Assembly (NCBI GenBank): GCA_021297895.1
Contig: JAJTHN010000019.1
Location: forward strand, 62,001 to 126,000
Source: Phycisphaeraceae bacterium
Lineage (GTDB): Bacteria > Planctomycetota > Phycisphaerae > Phycisphaerales > UBA1924
Direction of reading: 5' to 3'
DNA: 64,000 nt
This document shows, in pieces, positions 1-9,032 of the stretch. Made by a program: the position numbers and the translations under genes. Positions within the stretch are counted from its first letter, which is position 1; each line of letters begins with the position of its first letter. Below the pieces are notes generated by a model. The model did no database searches, had not been told where the DNA came from, and saw only the letters and a list, made by a program, of their open reading frames with translations.

Positions 1-287
1 GTCGGCGGCGGACTGAACATCACGGGTCGGCACTGCGGTCTCCAGCGGGTCAGCGGCGAGTCGGACTCTAGCGCGGATGCGGGTGGGTTCGGCCGGCGGC
101 TGGCGAGGAGGGACGCGCAGAAACTGCCGAGCCCGCGCGAATAGGGCACTTGCCTGTCGGCCAAAGTTGCTGGAGCGGTGCGAGGTGGGCCGAAAGCACA
201 GACACGTGCGGGGCTTGGCAGGATGCCGGGGCCCGGGCGAGAGTGAACGGACGGAATCTGGTCGGTGTCTCAGTCAGGAGGTGTGCG
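1..287. other. Leading stretch before fliN, not assigned
   Basis: One plus frame is open from the window edge to a stop near position 144, and another closes at 68. Neither translation resembles the FliM tail that often precedes fliN, so the upstream gene cannot be named. A ribosome binding site (AGGAG, 276-280) for fliN lies at the right end. I see nothing else here. Confidence 0.4.
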
Positions 288-830
288 ATGGCCGAGCAGG
301 ATGCGCAGGCCGGCGCGGGGGGCGGGGGCGGAGCAGGTGATGACGCGGCGGCGGCGGCACTTGCGGCTGCCCAGGCGGCGATCGCGGCGGCGAAGGCGAT
401 GAACGCGCCGGGTGGCGCGACGGCCACCGCGGCCCCCGCCGCGATAAGCAACGACGACATCGCCGCGGCGATGGCCGAGGGGCAGGCTCAGGCCGCCGCG
501 GCGACGCCGCCCACGGGCGGTATGGCGACGCGGCCGTTCGATGTTCCCAGTTTCGATGCGGGCTCGGGGGCCAAGGCGCCCGAGGGGCTGGACCTGCTGG
601 GAGATGTGAACCTTCACGTCAAGATCGAGCTCGGGCGCACGCGCATGCTGGTCGAAGATGTTCTTCGCCTTGGCGAGGGCAGCGTGATCGAACTGGACAA
701 ACTCGCCGGCGACCCGGTCGATGTGTTCGTGAACGATCGGCCCGTCGCCCGCGGCGAGGTGCTGGTGCTCAACGACAACTTCTGCGTGCGCATCAACGAA
801 ATTCTGTCCAATACGTCGGATCACGAGTAA
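288..830 (+). CDS. fliN: Flagellar motor switch protein FliN
   Basis: FliN forms the lower part of the flagellar C-ring, which sets rotation direction and docks export cargo. The start is the ATG at 288, behind AGGAG at 276-280; the frame is open further upstream but without a better start. The protein is 180 residues. The last 80 are a classical FliN/SpoA domain ([44 protein letters not shown]). The first 100 are a low-complexity Ala/Gly linker containing [10 protein letters not shown], which loosely resembles the EIDALL motif of FliM and FliY. It is followed by fliO and leads the export-gate genes. The family call is firm; the linker function is inferred. Confidence 0.95.
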   Translation: MAEQDAQAGAGGGGGAGDDAAAAALAAAQAAIAAAKAMNAPGGATATAAPAAISNDDIAAAMAEGQAQAAAATPPTGGMATRPFDVPSFDAGSGAKAPEGLDLLGDVNLHVKIELGRTRMLVEDVLRLGEGSVIELDKLAGDPVDVFVNDRPVARGEVLVLNDNFCVRINEILSNTSDHE

Positions 831-891
831 GCCGGGGTTCACTCGGCGGCATCGGCGGAGCCCGATGTCCACGCTTAGCCAGGATGGCGAC

Positions 892-1692
892 ATGGGCAGG
901 TTGTTGACAATCACGCGTGTGGTGCCGGTGTCGTTGGCGATGCTGTGCGCTTCGGCCGCGATCGCGGAGCCGAACGCTGCCGAGCCGCAAGCCGGCGGCA
1001 CCCCGACATCCGCGGCAGAGATCGTCACGGGTGAGGCCGCGGCGCCTGCTGCCGGGACCGACGCACCGCGGGGTGATGCGGGCCGAGCGCTTGGGCCTCG
1101 AACCCCGACAAGTGCTCCCAGCGCCGGTGCCGCGCCCGCTGAGCCCTCGACGATCATGAGCATGCTCGTGCCGCTCGGCGTCGTGCTCGGCGTGATCATC
1201 GCGTGCGCGGCGATTTTCAAGCGGGTGGTGGTCGGGAACGGCTCGATCGCCGCGGCCTTCGGTGCGGGTGGGCGTGCGCCCTCGGGCGTGCTGGAGGTCC
1301 TCGGACGGTTCCCGATTGCTCGCGGGCAGACGCTCGTGCTGCTCAAGCTCGATCGGCGTGTGCTGCTGGTGGGGCACTGTGCGCCGACCAGAGGCGGGTC
1401 GGGCGGCTTTCAGACGATCTGCGAACTGGCCGATCCGGAAGATGTCGCGTCGATCCTCATGAAGGTCAACGAGGGCTCGGGGGACTCGCTTTCGGCAAAG
1501 TTCAACGAGCTGCTCAATCAGCAGCAGGACCTCGGGATCGAGGACATGACGCGGCGTTCACGCGGCGCGAACCTCGACACGGATGACGAGATGAGCGCGA
1601 CGAGCTTCGACCCTCGCGCCCGCGGCGGCATCGCCGCTCGGGTGGACGTGCTCAAGGCGCACCTCTCGGGCAAGTCCAGGGGGCGAGCATGA
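892..1692 (+). CDS. fliO: Flagellar biosynthesis protein FliO-like
   Basis: FliO assists assembly of the FliP export gate. The preferred start is the ATG at 892, 7 bases after AGGA, because it gives a clean signal-like N-terminus (MGRLLTITRV then a hydrophobic run to AIAEP). An ATG at 865 is possible. After an Ala/Pro-rich segment there is one membrane helix near residues 86-110. The small cytoplasmic FliO domain follows (SGVLEVLGRFPIARGQTLVL, then RVLLVGH) and ends in a charged tail. FliO is poorly conserved, so the call rests on this domain and on the position directly before fliP, with which it overlaps by 4 bases. Confidence 0.85.
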   Translation: MGRLLTITRVVPVSLAMLCASAAIAEPNAAEPQAGGTPTSAAEIVTGEAAAPAAGTDAPRGDAGRALGPRTPTSAPSAGAAPAEPSTIMSMLVPLGVVLGVIIACAAIFKRVVVGNGSIAAAFGAGGRAPSGVLEVLGRFPIARGQTLVLLKLDRRVLLVGHCAPTRGGSGGFQTICELADPEDVASILMKVNEGSGDSLSAKFNELLNQQQDLGIEDMTRRSRGANLDTDDEMSATSFDPRARGGIAARVDVLKAHLSGKSRGRA

Positions 1693-2804
1693 TGCGCGGG
1701 CGAGCGATCGAGATCCTGCGTGGCGCATCGCGAGCGTTCATCGCGATTGTGCTGGTCGCGATGGTGGCGCTCGCATCCACGGGCGCGGCGCGTGGTCAGG
1801 GCCTCGGGCCGATGCTGCCGGACGATGCGCCGGAGGCGGCGACCCCGGTCTCGCCGATCGATGTGCTCACGCCCGGGATGAACCTCAGTGTTCCGCCGAG
1901 TGCGGTTCGCGGGCTGACGACATCGACCAATCCGCTGGAGGTTCTCGCGGACGCGGCGAGGCTCATTCCCGGCGCGGGCGGCTCGCCCGCGTCGATGGTG
2001 AGCACGCCGGATGACGGAAACCTGCGGCCCCGGGGGCTGTCCAGTGCGATCAACATCATCCTGCTGCTGACGGTGATCACGCTTGTGCCGTCGGTGCTGC
2101 TGATGTGCACGAGTTTTCTGCGGATTGTCATCGTGCTGGCGCTGCTCAAGCAGGCGCTGGGAACGGCTCAGATGCCGCCGAGCCAGACGTTGCTGGGGCT
2201 GTCGCTGATCCTGACGCTGCTGGTCATGTCGCCAACGCTCGAGCGGATCAACCGCGAGGCGCTGGTGCCGTACCGCGCGGGCGAGGTGAGCAACTACGAC
2301 GAACTCTGGGAGCGGGTCCGCCAGCCGATGCGCGACTTCATGTTCGACCAGATCGAGGCGACGGGGAACTGGTCGAGCCTGTACAGCATCATGAACTACC
2401 GCGGCATCGACACGAGCGACCCGTCGAAACTCACGCGGGCCGATGTGGACATGATCACGCTGATCCCGGCGTTTGTCATGAGTGAACTGAAGGTCGCGTT
2501 CCTCATGGGCTTCCGGGTGTATCTGCCGTTTCTGGTCATCGATATGGTCATCTCGACGCTGCTGATCAGCATGTCGATGATGATGCTCCCGCCGGTGCTG
2601 ATCTCGCTGCCGTTCAAGTTGCTGCTGTTCGTGCTGGTCGATGGCTGGCAGTTGGTCTGCGGCTCGCTGCTGCAGAGTTTCGTGGTGCACCCCACCGCCA
2701 CGGCCTCGTCGGGTGCCGCGGGGGATGCGGCGCAGGCATCGATCATCTTCATGCCCTTGTACGAGGGCGTGCGCCCCGTGCTGACAGCGATCGGTCTTGC
2801 GTAA
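1689..2804 (+). CDS. fliP: Flagellar export gate protein FliP
   Basis: FliP is the main subunit of the flagellar type III export gate in the inner membrane. The first 37 residues look like a signal peptide (hydrophobic AFIAIVLVAMVALAST, then a small-residue cleavage region). A Pro/Ser-rich linker of about 80 residues follows. The conserved core begins near residue 115 and includes TSFLRIVIVLALLKQALG, ELKVAFLMGFRVYLPF, and the helix SMSMMMLPPVLISLPFKLLL. At 371 residues it is well above the usual length of about 245; the excess lies before the core. It overlaps fliO by 4 bases (ATGA), which indicates translational coupling. Confidence 0.97.
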   Translation: MMRGRAIEILRGASRAFIAIVLVAMVALASTGAARGQGLGPMLPDDAPEAATPVSPIDVLTPGMNLSVPPSAVRGLTTSTNPLEVLADAARLIPGAGGSPASMVSTPDDGNLRPRGLSSAINIILLLTVITLVPSVLLMCTSFLRIVIVLALLKQALGTAQMPPSQTLLGLSLILTLLVMSPTLERINREALVPYRAGEVSNYDELWERVRQPMRDFMFDQIEATGNWSSLYSIMNYRGIDTSDPSKLTRADVDMITLIPAFVMSELKVAFLMGFRVYLPFLVIDMVISTLLISMSMMMLPPVLISLPFKLLLFVLVDGWQLVCGSLLQSFVVHPTATASSGAAGDAAQASIIFMPLYEGVRPVLTAIGLA

Positions 2805-2816
2805 GGAGCCCCACGC

Positions 2817-3074
2817 ATGATGCACGACTTCACCGTGCTGGACATTGTGCGTGACGCACTGCTGATCACGCTGAAGATCTCCATGCCCATCCTCCTGGCC
2901 GGCGTGGTGGTGGGGCTTGTGATCTCGATCTTCCAGAGCGTCACCCAGATCCAGGATCAGGCTCTGACCTTTGTTCCCAAAATCGTCGTGATGATCCTCG
3001 CGGCCATCGTCCTCATCCCGTGGATCGTCGAGCGTCTGGTCCAGTTCACGCAGGAGATGTTCGTGCTGATGTGA
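2817..3074 (+). CDS. fliQ: Flagellar export gate protein FliQ
   Basis: FliQ is a small two-helix subunit of the FliPQR export gate. The 85 residues match the usual length. Helix one spans about residues 14-37 and includes the family pattern SMPILLAGVVVGLVISIFQS. The conserved QIQDQALTFVPKI follows, then helix two (VVMILAAIVLIPWIV). The gene starts 12 bases after fliP and is followed 28 bases later by fliR, the standard order. Confidence 0.97.
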   Translation: MMHDFTVLDIVRDALLITLKISMPILLAGVVVGLVISIFQSVTQIQDQALTFVPKIVVMILAAIVLIPWIVERLVQFTQEMFVLM

Positions 3075-3102
3075 GCGAGGCACGCGCCGCTGGCGGTCGA
3101 TC

Positions 3103-3915
3103 ATGGAACACCTGCTCCCGCATCTTGCGCCCTTTGCCCTGTGCCTGTTCCGGCTCTCGGGCGTGTTCCTCTTCGCGCCGTTGCTGGCCAGCACCGTGAT
3201 CCCCGGCAAGGTCCGCATCCTGCTGTGCGTCATGCTCGCGCTGGGCATCTACCCGACGCTGCCCGACGCGTGGCTCCGGCCCGTGCCCGATGATGCGCTC
3301 TCGCTGGGCATGCTCGTGCTGTCGGAGGTCGCCGTCGGCTGCGTCATCGGCTTTGTGGCGATGCTGCCGATCGTCTCGGTGCAACTGGCCGGCCTGGTCA
3401 TGAGCCAGCAGATGGGCATGTCGCTCTCGCCGGTGTTCAACCCCGCACTGGAGACCGAGAGCGAGCCCTTCGGCGAGTTGCTGCTCTACACGGCGCTGGC
3501 GATCTTCCTGGCCATGGGCGGGCTCGAGGCGCTCTTTCTCGCGACCGCCGGGACGTTCTGGCACATACCTCTGGGCGGCATGGGAATCTCGACGATGCCT
3601 TCGGATCTGGTCATGGGCACGTTCGTCGCCGGCTTCGAGGTGGCCATCCGCGTGACCATGCCGCTCATGGCGCTGCTGCTGATGGAGACCATCGCCTCGG
3701 CGTTCCTGATGAAGACCATGCCGCAGTTGAACATCATGAGCATCGGCTTTGCGATCAAGATCATCGTCGGGCTTCTGGCGATGGTCATGGCGCTGGGCGC
3801 GGTGCACATGGCGATCGAGGGGCACGTGTCGCAGACCGGGCGGGACCTGCTGGCCTGGGCGATGCAGGACCGCGGCCCGGGCAACACCGAACTCGTCCCA
3901 GCCGACGCACGCTGA
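3103..3915 (+). CDS. fliR: Flagellar export gate protein FliR
   Basis: FliR completes the FliPQR export channel in the inner membrane. The 270 residues fit the family length. Several membrane helices are visible, and the family hallmark VQLAGLVMSQQMGMSLSPVFNP lies near residues 95-116 (given here as a position with key residues Q, G and P). The C-terminal part has the typical LNIMSIGFAIKIIVGL helix. It lies between fliQ and flhB and should be co-transcribed with both. Confidence 0.96.
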   Translation: MEHLLPHLAPFALCLFRLSGVFLFAPLLASTVIPGKVRILLCVMLALGIYPTLPDAWLRPVPDDALSLGMLVLSEVAVGCVIGFVAMLPIVSVQLAGLVMSQQMGMSLSPVFNPALETESEPFGELLLYTALAIFLAMGGLEALFLATAGTFWHIPLGGMGISTMPSDLVMGTFVAGFEVAIRVTMPLMALLLMETIASAFLMKTMPQLNIMSIGFAIKIIVGLLAMVMALGAVHMAIEGHVSQTGRDLLAWAMQDRGPGNTELVPADAR

Positions 3916-3936
3916 CTCACCGTTCCGGAGACGACC

Positions 3937-5010
3937 TTGGCCGAAGACATGGGCGAAAAGACCGAAGAGCCGACATCGCAGCGCCTGAGCAAGGCGCGGC
4001 AGTCCGGCAACATCGCCAAGTCCACGGATCTCTCCGCGGCGGTCGATCTCATCGGTGCCTGCATCCTCGTCTACGTCTTCGGCGGATACCTGGTCTCGGG
4101 CATGGCCGACATCATGCGTCGCCTGCTGGGCGACGCTTCGCTCGGGCAGTTCATCGACAAGAACGCCAGCGATTCCGTGCTGGTCTGGGCCTTTACGCGC
4201 GGCGCGCTCATGGCCCTGCCCATCATGCTGCTCATGATGGTCGTGGCTTACGCGGCACAGTTCCAGCAGGTCAAGTTCCTGCTCACGACAGAGCCCCTGC
4301 AGCCAAAGCTCGACAAGCTCAACCCCGTGACCGGATTCCAGCGGCTCTTTGGCGTGCGGAATGTCGTCAAGACGCTCACCAACTCCGCCAAACTCGTCAT
4401 CGTCAGCATCATCGCGGTCATGGTTGTCATGACGCATCTGGACGCCATCGCGGGTCTGCCCATGCTGCCGCTGGTTGCGGCGTTCGGTGTGGTCGCGGAC
4501 ATGGTCTTCCACCTCATCGCCTGGATCCTCGCGACGCTGCTGATCCTGGGCTACGCCGACTACATGTACCAGAAGTTTCAGCACAACCGCGACCTGCGCA
4601 TGACCAAGCAGGAACTCAAGGACGAGCGGCGAAACGACGACGGCGACCCGGAAATCAAGGCTCGGCGGATGCGCCGCGCTCGCGAGATCGCCATGGCCCG
4701 CGCCAAGCAGGCCGTGCCCAAGGCCGACGCGGTCGTGACCAACCCCACGCACTTCGCCGTCGCGCTCAAGTATGACCCCGACACGATGGCCGCGCCGGTG
4801 GTCGTTGCCAAGGGCGAGGACTGGATGGCCTTCCGCATCCGCGAGATCGCGGCGATGCACGGCGTGCCGATCATTGAACGCCCGCCGCTGGCCCGCGCCC
4901 TCTACGCCAATGTGCCGGTCGGGCGCCAGGTCCGTCCGGAGCTTTTCGAGGCCGTTGCCGAGGTGCTGGCGTATGTCTATCGCCTCAAGCAGAAAGCCGC
5001 GGCGGGCTGA
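3937..5010 (+). CDS. flhB: Flagellar export switch protein FlhB
   Basis: FlhB sits next to the FliPQR gate and switches export from rod/hook to filament subunits. The TTG at 3937 is chosen because GGAG lies 6 bases upstream and because it yields MAEDMGEKTEEPT, the normal FlhB N-terminus; the ATG at 3949 would remove part of it. Four membrane helices occupy about residues 30-210. The cytoplasmic domain carries the autocleavage motif N269-P-T-H272, so self-cleavage after the Asn is expected. The length of 357 is normal for the family. Confidence 0.97.
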   Translation: MAEDMGEKTEEPTSQRLSKARQSGNIAKSTDLSAAVDLIGACILVYVFGGYLVSGMADIMRRLLGDASLGQFIDKNASDSVLVWAFTRGALMALPIMLLMMVVAYAAQFQQVKFLLTTEPLQPKLDKLNPVTGFQRLFGVRNVVKTLTNSAKLVIVSIIAVMVVMTHLDAIAGLPMLPLVAAFGVVADMVFHLIAWILATLLILGYADYMYQKFQHNRDLRMTKQELKDERRNDDGDPEIKARRMRRAREIAMARAKQAVPKADAVVTNPTHFAVALKYDPDTMAAPVVVAKGEDWMAFRIREIAAMHGVPIIERPPLARALYANVPVGRQVRPELFEAVAEVLAYVYRLKQKAAAG

Positions 5011-5091
5011 GCCGCCGAAGTCCGACACTCGCGTGAAGCTCCCGATGATCTACGCACATTCATGACGATTCCACGACTCCGCTGAGCCCCT

Positions 5092-7257
5092 ATGTCGACA
5101 CCAACAGATACGAACATGCCAGCGTGGCTGGAGCGGCTGCACAAGTCGCGGGGCATTCTGCTTCCGCTGAGCTTTGTCGCGCTGATGTTCGTGCTTGTGG
5201 TCCCGCTGCCACCGATGGTGCTGGACGTGCTCATCGCGCTGAACATCGCCGTCAGCGTCGTGATCCTGATGACGACGATGTACATGAAGGAAGCGCTGGA
5301 GTTCAGCGTGTTCCCGTCGCTGCTGCTGGCGACGACGCTGTTCCGCCTGGTGCTGAACATCGCCAGCACGAGGCTCATCCTCACGGCCGACGCGAGCAGC
5401 CCCGAGGCGGCGATGGCGGCCGCGGGCGGCGTGATCGCGGCCTTCGGCAGCTTCGTGGCGGGCAACTCGATCGTTGTCGGCGTGATCCTGTTCCTGATTC
5501 TGGTCATCGTGCAGTTCGTCGTCATCACCAAGGGTGCCACTCGCATCAGCGAGGTCGCCGCGAGGTTCACGCTCGACGCCATGCCCGGCAAGCAGATGGC
5601 CATCGATGCGGACCTGAACGCCGGCATTATCGACGAGAAGGAAGCACGCCGTCGCCGCGAGAAGATCTCCAGCGAAGCGGACTTTTACGGTGCGATGGAC
5701 GGTGCGTCCAAGTTCGTCCGTGGCGATGCCATCGCGGGCATCATCATCACCGTGGTGAACGTCATCGGCGGCATCGCCATCGGAATCCTCATCAAGGGCT
5801 GGCCCATCGGCCAGACGATCGAGACCTTCACCAAACTCACCATCGGCGACGGTCTGACCAGCCAGTTGCCCGCGTTCATCATCGCCATCGCCGCGGCCCT
5901 CATCGTCACGCGATCCGGCAGCAAGGACGACCTCGGCTCGCAGTTGACGACGCAGGTCGTCAGCCAGCCCAAGGCGCTGAACATCACCGGTGGGTTCCTC
6001 GTTCTGCTCTCGTTCACGCCCTTGCCGGCCATACCGCTGCTGTCGATCGCCGCGGCACTCTTCGGCATGGCGTGGCTCATGACGGGCAAGGACCGTCAGG
6101 CCGCCAAGGTCGCTCGGAGCGCCTCCGCCGCGCCGCTGACCAAGGCCGAACCTCCGAGCCCCGAGAGCCTGCTGAAGCTCGACACGCTCGAACTCGAAGT
6201 CGGCTACGGACTGGTGGCGCTGGTCGACGCCAATGCCGGTGGCGACCTGCTCGACCGCATCTCCGCCATCCGCCGCCAACTCGCGGCGGACCTCGGGTTC
6301 ATCCTCCCGCCTGTGCGGATTCGCGACAACCTGCAGCTCTCGCCGACCGACTACCGCCTGAAGATCAAGGGTGTGCCCGTCGCAAAGGGCCAGGCGATAC
6401 CCGGCAAACTCATGGCCATCGATTCGGGCGTGACCAGCGGCCCGATCGAGGGCATCCCGGGAAAGGAGCCCGCATTCGGGCTCGATGCATACTGGATCGA
6501 GCCGACGCTCAAGACCCGCGCCGAGACCAGCAACTACACGGTCGTCGCGCCGACGCAGGTCGTGGCCACGCACCTGACCGAGGTCGTCAAGACCTTCGCG
6601 GCGGACCTGCTCACGAGGCAGGAAGTCAACGAACTGCTCGCGCAGCTCAAGGCCCGCGCGCCGAAACTGGTCGAAGAGGTCGTCCCCGCGATGGTCAAGA
6701 CCGGCGATCTGCACCGAATCCTGCAGAATCTGCTCCGCGAGCGCGTGCCGATCCGCGATCTGGAGACCGTGCTCGAAACGCTGGCCGACTGGAGCGGCAA
6801 GACCAAGGACCTCGACGTGCTCACGGAGTACGTCCGCAACGCCCTGCGACGGACGATCAGCCAGCAGTACAGCGTGCCGACCGAGGAGGGCCGGTCGCGC
6901 CTCGTCTGCGTCACGCTCGACCCGACGATGGAGGACCTGATCAACGCGTACATCGACCGCTCCGCCGCGGGAACAAGCGTGACCATGCCCGCGCACGTCG
7001 CATCTGCGGTGACGGCCCAGATCGGACGCGGCATCGCCCAATTGACCAATGCGGGCCACCAGCCGGTGGTGCTCGCCTCGCCGCCGGTGCGGGCGATCGT
7101 GCGGCAACTCCTCGAGCCGACGCATCCGACGGCGGCCGTCCTGGGGTACAACGAAGTGGCCAGCGGGGTGGAGGTCGAATCGCTCGCGCTCATCACCGCG
7201 CCGCCGGTCTCGGGACAGAACGCCGGCCAGGCATCCGGCCAGCCCGCCGCGGCATGA
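5092..7257 (+). CDS. flhA: Flagellar export protein FlhA
   Basis: FlhA is the largest membrane component of the flagellar export apparatus; its cytoplasmic ring binds substrate-chaperone complexes. The 721 residues include a hydrophobic N-terminal half with eight predicted helices and the FHIPEP-family signature around FRLVLNIASTRLIL. The loop near GDAIAGIIITVVNVIGG is typical. The C-terminal half is the cytoplasmic domain (SPTDYRLKIKGV, then ARAPKLVEEVVPAM and LLRERVPIRDLETVLETLA). It starts 81 bases after flhB and is followed by flhF. Confidence 0.97.
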   Translation: MSTPTDTNMPAWLERLHKSRGILLPLSFVALMFVLVVPLPPMVLDVLIALNIAVSVVILMTTMYMKEALEFSVFPSLLLATTLFRLVLNIASTRLILTADASSPEAAMAAAGGVIAAFGSFVAGNSIVVGVILFLILVIVQFVVITKGATRISEVAARFTLDAMPGKQMAIDADLNAGIIDEKEARRRREKISSEADFYGAMDGASKFVRGDAIAGIIITVVNVIGGIAIGILIKGWPIGQTIETFTKLTIGDGLTSQLPAFIIAIAAALIVTRSGSKDDLGSQLTTQVVSQPKALNITGGFLVLLSFTPLPAIPLLSIAAALFGMAWLMTGKDRQAAKVARSASAAPLTKAEPPSPESLLKLDTLELEVGYGLVALVDANAGGDLLDRISAIRRQLAADLGFILPPVRIRDNLQLSPTDYRLKIKGVPVAKGQAIPGKLMAIDSGVTSGPIEGIPGKEPAFGLDAYWIEPTLKTRAETSNYTVVAPTQVVATHLTEVVKTFAADLLTRQEVNELLAQLKARAPKLVEEVVPAMVKTGDLHRILQNLLRERVPIRDLETVLETLADWSGKTKDLDVLTEYVRNALRRTISQQYSVPTEEGRSRLVCVTLDPTMEDLINAYIDRSAAGTSVTMPAHVASAVTAQIGRGIAQLTNAGHQPVVLASPPVRAIVRQLLEPTHPTAAVLGYNEVASGVEVESLALITAPPVSGQNAGQASGQPAAA

Positions 7258-7394
7258 GTCGGCCGAAAGAGTCCACAATTCGCGATTGAGGCGTTCGCCT
7301 CTTGCCATTGAGCGATGAAAAGGCGACAATCCGGCCGACATACAGAACCTCGGGCATGGATGCCCATCGGTTGTCTCGGCCACGGACGGCACAG

Positions 7395-9014
7395 ATGAGA
7401 CTCAAGACCTATCGCGCAAGCACAATGGCGGACGCGTTGGCCGCGGTCAAAAAAGACCTCGGGCGCGATGCCGTCATCCTGCACACGCGGATGTACAAAG
7501 TGGGGGCGATTTTCGGGCTCTTTGGCAAGCCCATGGTCGAGGTCACCGCCTCTGACACCGTTCGCGTTCCGCCGATCACCGGTAAGCAGCCCCGTTCTGC
7601 GGCCCGCCACGCGGCGAGCAACCCCTCAGCCCCGGCCGAGTCGGCAGCCTCCGCGGCTGACGGCGGCGATCGTCACAGAGGCCGTGACGAGAACGGCGTG
7701 ATTGTCGAACTCAGCGGTGCCGCTCGGGCCAAGACGCCGCGCGAGCAAGCAACACCCCGCCCCGACCCTGCCGCCCCGCGGCGAGCCAATGCGGCCGTCG
7801 CCTCGCCCCCGACTGGCTCGCCCGGCTCGTCCACCCAGCTCCCGCCGCAGGTCCGCCCCGCCCCGGCATCGCCCGCACGCGAGGTCGCGCGCATGGCGAT
7901 CCGTCAGTCGACGCGTCCGGTGCCGGCCACGAGCGCCGATCCAGATTCGCACGAGTGCGTCCACACCGAGCGGACCGCGACCCCCGCGACGTCCGATGTG
8001 GAAGCCGGTCCGGCGGTCGTTGAGAGCATCGTCGCGGAGGAACTCGCCGCGATCAAGCGCATGGTCGGGCAGGTGCTCCAGAGCAACGCCCGCGCCGCGG
8101 CCAGCGGCATCGGTCCGATGTCCCCGGGCGTTCGCATGCCCGATGCGCTGCTGCGGCACTATGTCCGGATGATCGAGAACGAGGTCGCACAGGAAGTTGC
8201 CGATGATGTCGTCGGCGCTCTCCGCGATGAACTCACGCCCGCGGAACTTGCCGACGACGACATCGTGCGAGCCGGGGTGCTCCGCCGACTGGCCGGGCTG
8301 ATCCCCGTGGCCGACGAGGCGGCGCTGCCCGCCGCGCCGAGCGATGGTCGGCCGTTGACCATCGCGCTCATCGGTCCGACCGGCGTTGGCAAGACGACGA
8401 CCATCGCCAAGCTCGCCGCGGCGTATCGGCTTCGTCACGGGCGACGGGTCGGGCTCATCACCAGCGACACGTATCGAATCGCGGCGGTCGAGCAGCTCCG
8501 CACGTACGCGGGCATCATCGGCGTGCCGCTGAGGGTCGTGATGACGCCCGAGGAGATGGCCCAGGCCTGCGAAGCGCTGCGCGACTGTGATGTGGTGCTG
8601 ATCGACACCGCCGGTCGGAGCCCCGCCGACAGCGCTCGGCTCGAGGAGCTGCAGCAGTTCCTTGCCGCCGCGCGTCCGCACCAGACGCACCTTGTGCTCT
8701 CGTCGGTGTGCGCCGAGCCGAGCATGGTGCGCACGATCGAGCGTTTCGCGGACTTGCGTCCGAGCAACGTGATCTTCACGAAGCTCGATGAGGCCGCGAA
8801 CCTCGGCGTTCTCGTGAACATCTCCCGCAGAATCAACGGCAGACTTTCGTACGTGACCACGGGCCAGGAAGTTCCCGACGACATCGAGCCCGGGCACCGC
8901 GACCGTCTGGCTCGAATGGTGCTCGACGGGCCGTCCCGCCCCAGCGCGACCCGCCCCGATCCGAGCGAGTCGGAGCCGGACGCACGAGCCGTTCCCGCAG
9001 TTCCCGCGGTCTGA
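7395..9014 (+). CDS. flhF: Flagellar SRP-type GTPase FlhF
   Basis: FlhF is an SRP-family GTPase that positions the flagellum and, with FlhG, controls flagellar number. The ATG at 7395 is chosen because it gives the family start MRLKTYRASTMADALAAVKKDLG; the frame is open upstream to 7302 but those residues are not conserved. The layout is an N-terminal B domain, a long Ala/Pro/Arg-rich linker (about residues 75-210), then the N and G domains. G-domain motifs visible are GPTGVGKTTT (about residues 327-336), SDTYRIAAVEQL, DTAGRSP and FTKLDEA. The linker is lengthened compared with Bacillus FlhF. It lies between flhA and flhG. Confidence 0.95.
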   Translation: MRLKTYRASTMADALAAVKKDLGRDAVILHTRMYKVGAIFGLFGKPMVEVTASDTVRVPPITGKQPRSAARHAASNPSAPAESAASAADGGDRHRGRDENGVIVELSGAARAKTPREQATPRPDPAAPRRANAAVASPPTGSPGSSTQLPPQVRPAPASPAREVARMAIRQSTRPVPATSADPDSHECVHTERTATPATSDVEAGPAVVESIVAEELAAIKRMVGQVLQSNARAAASGIGPMSPGVRMPDALLRHYVRMIENEVAQEVADDVVGALRDELTPAELADDDIVRAGVLRRLAGLIPVADEAALPAAPSDGRPLTIALIGPTGVGKTTTIAKLAAAYRLRHGRRVGLITSDTYRIAAVEQLRTYAGIIGVPLRVVMTPEEMAQACEALRDCDVVLIDTAGRSPADSARLEELQQFLAAARPHQTHLVLSSVCAEPSMVRTIERFADLRPSNVIFTKLDEAANLGVLVNISRRINGRLSYVTTGQEVPDDIEPGHRDRLARMVLDGPSRPSATRPDPSESEPDARAVPAVPAV

Positions 9015-9032
9015 TCCCGCATCGAGCCCCAT

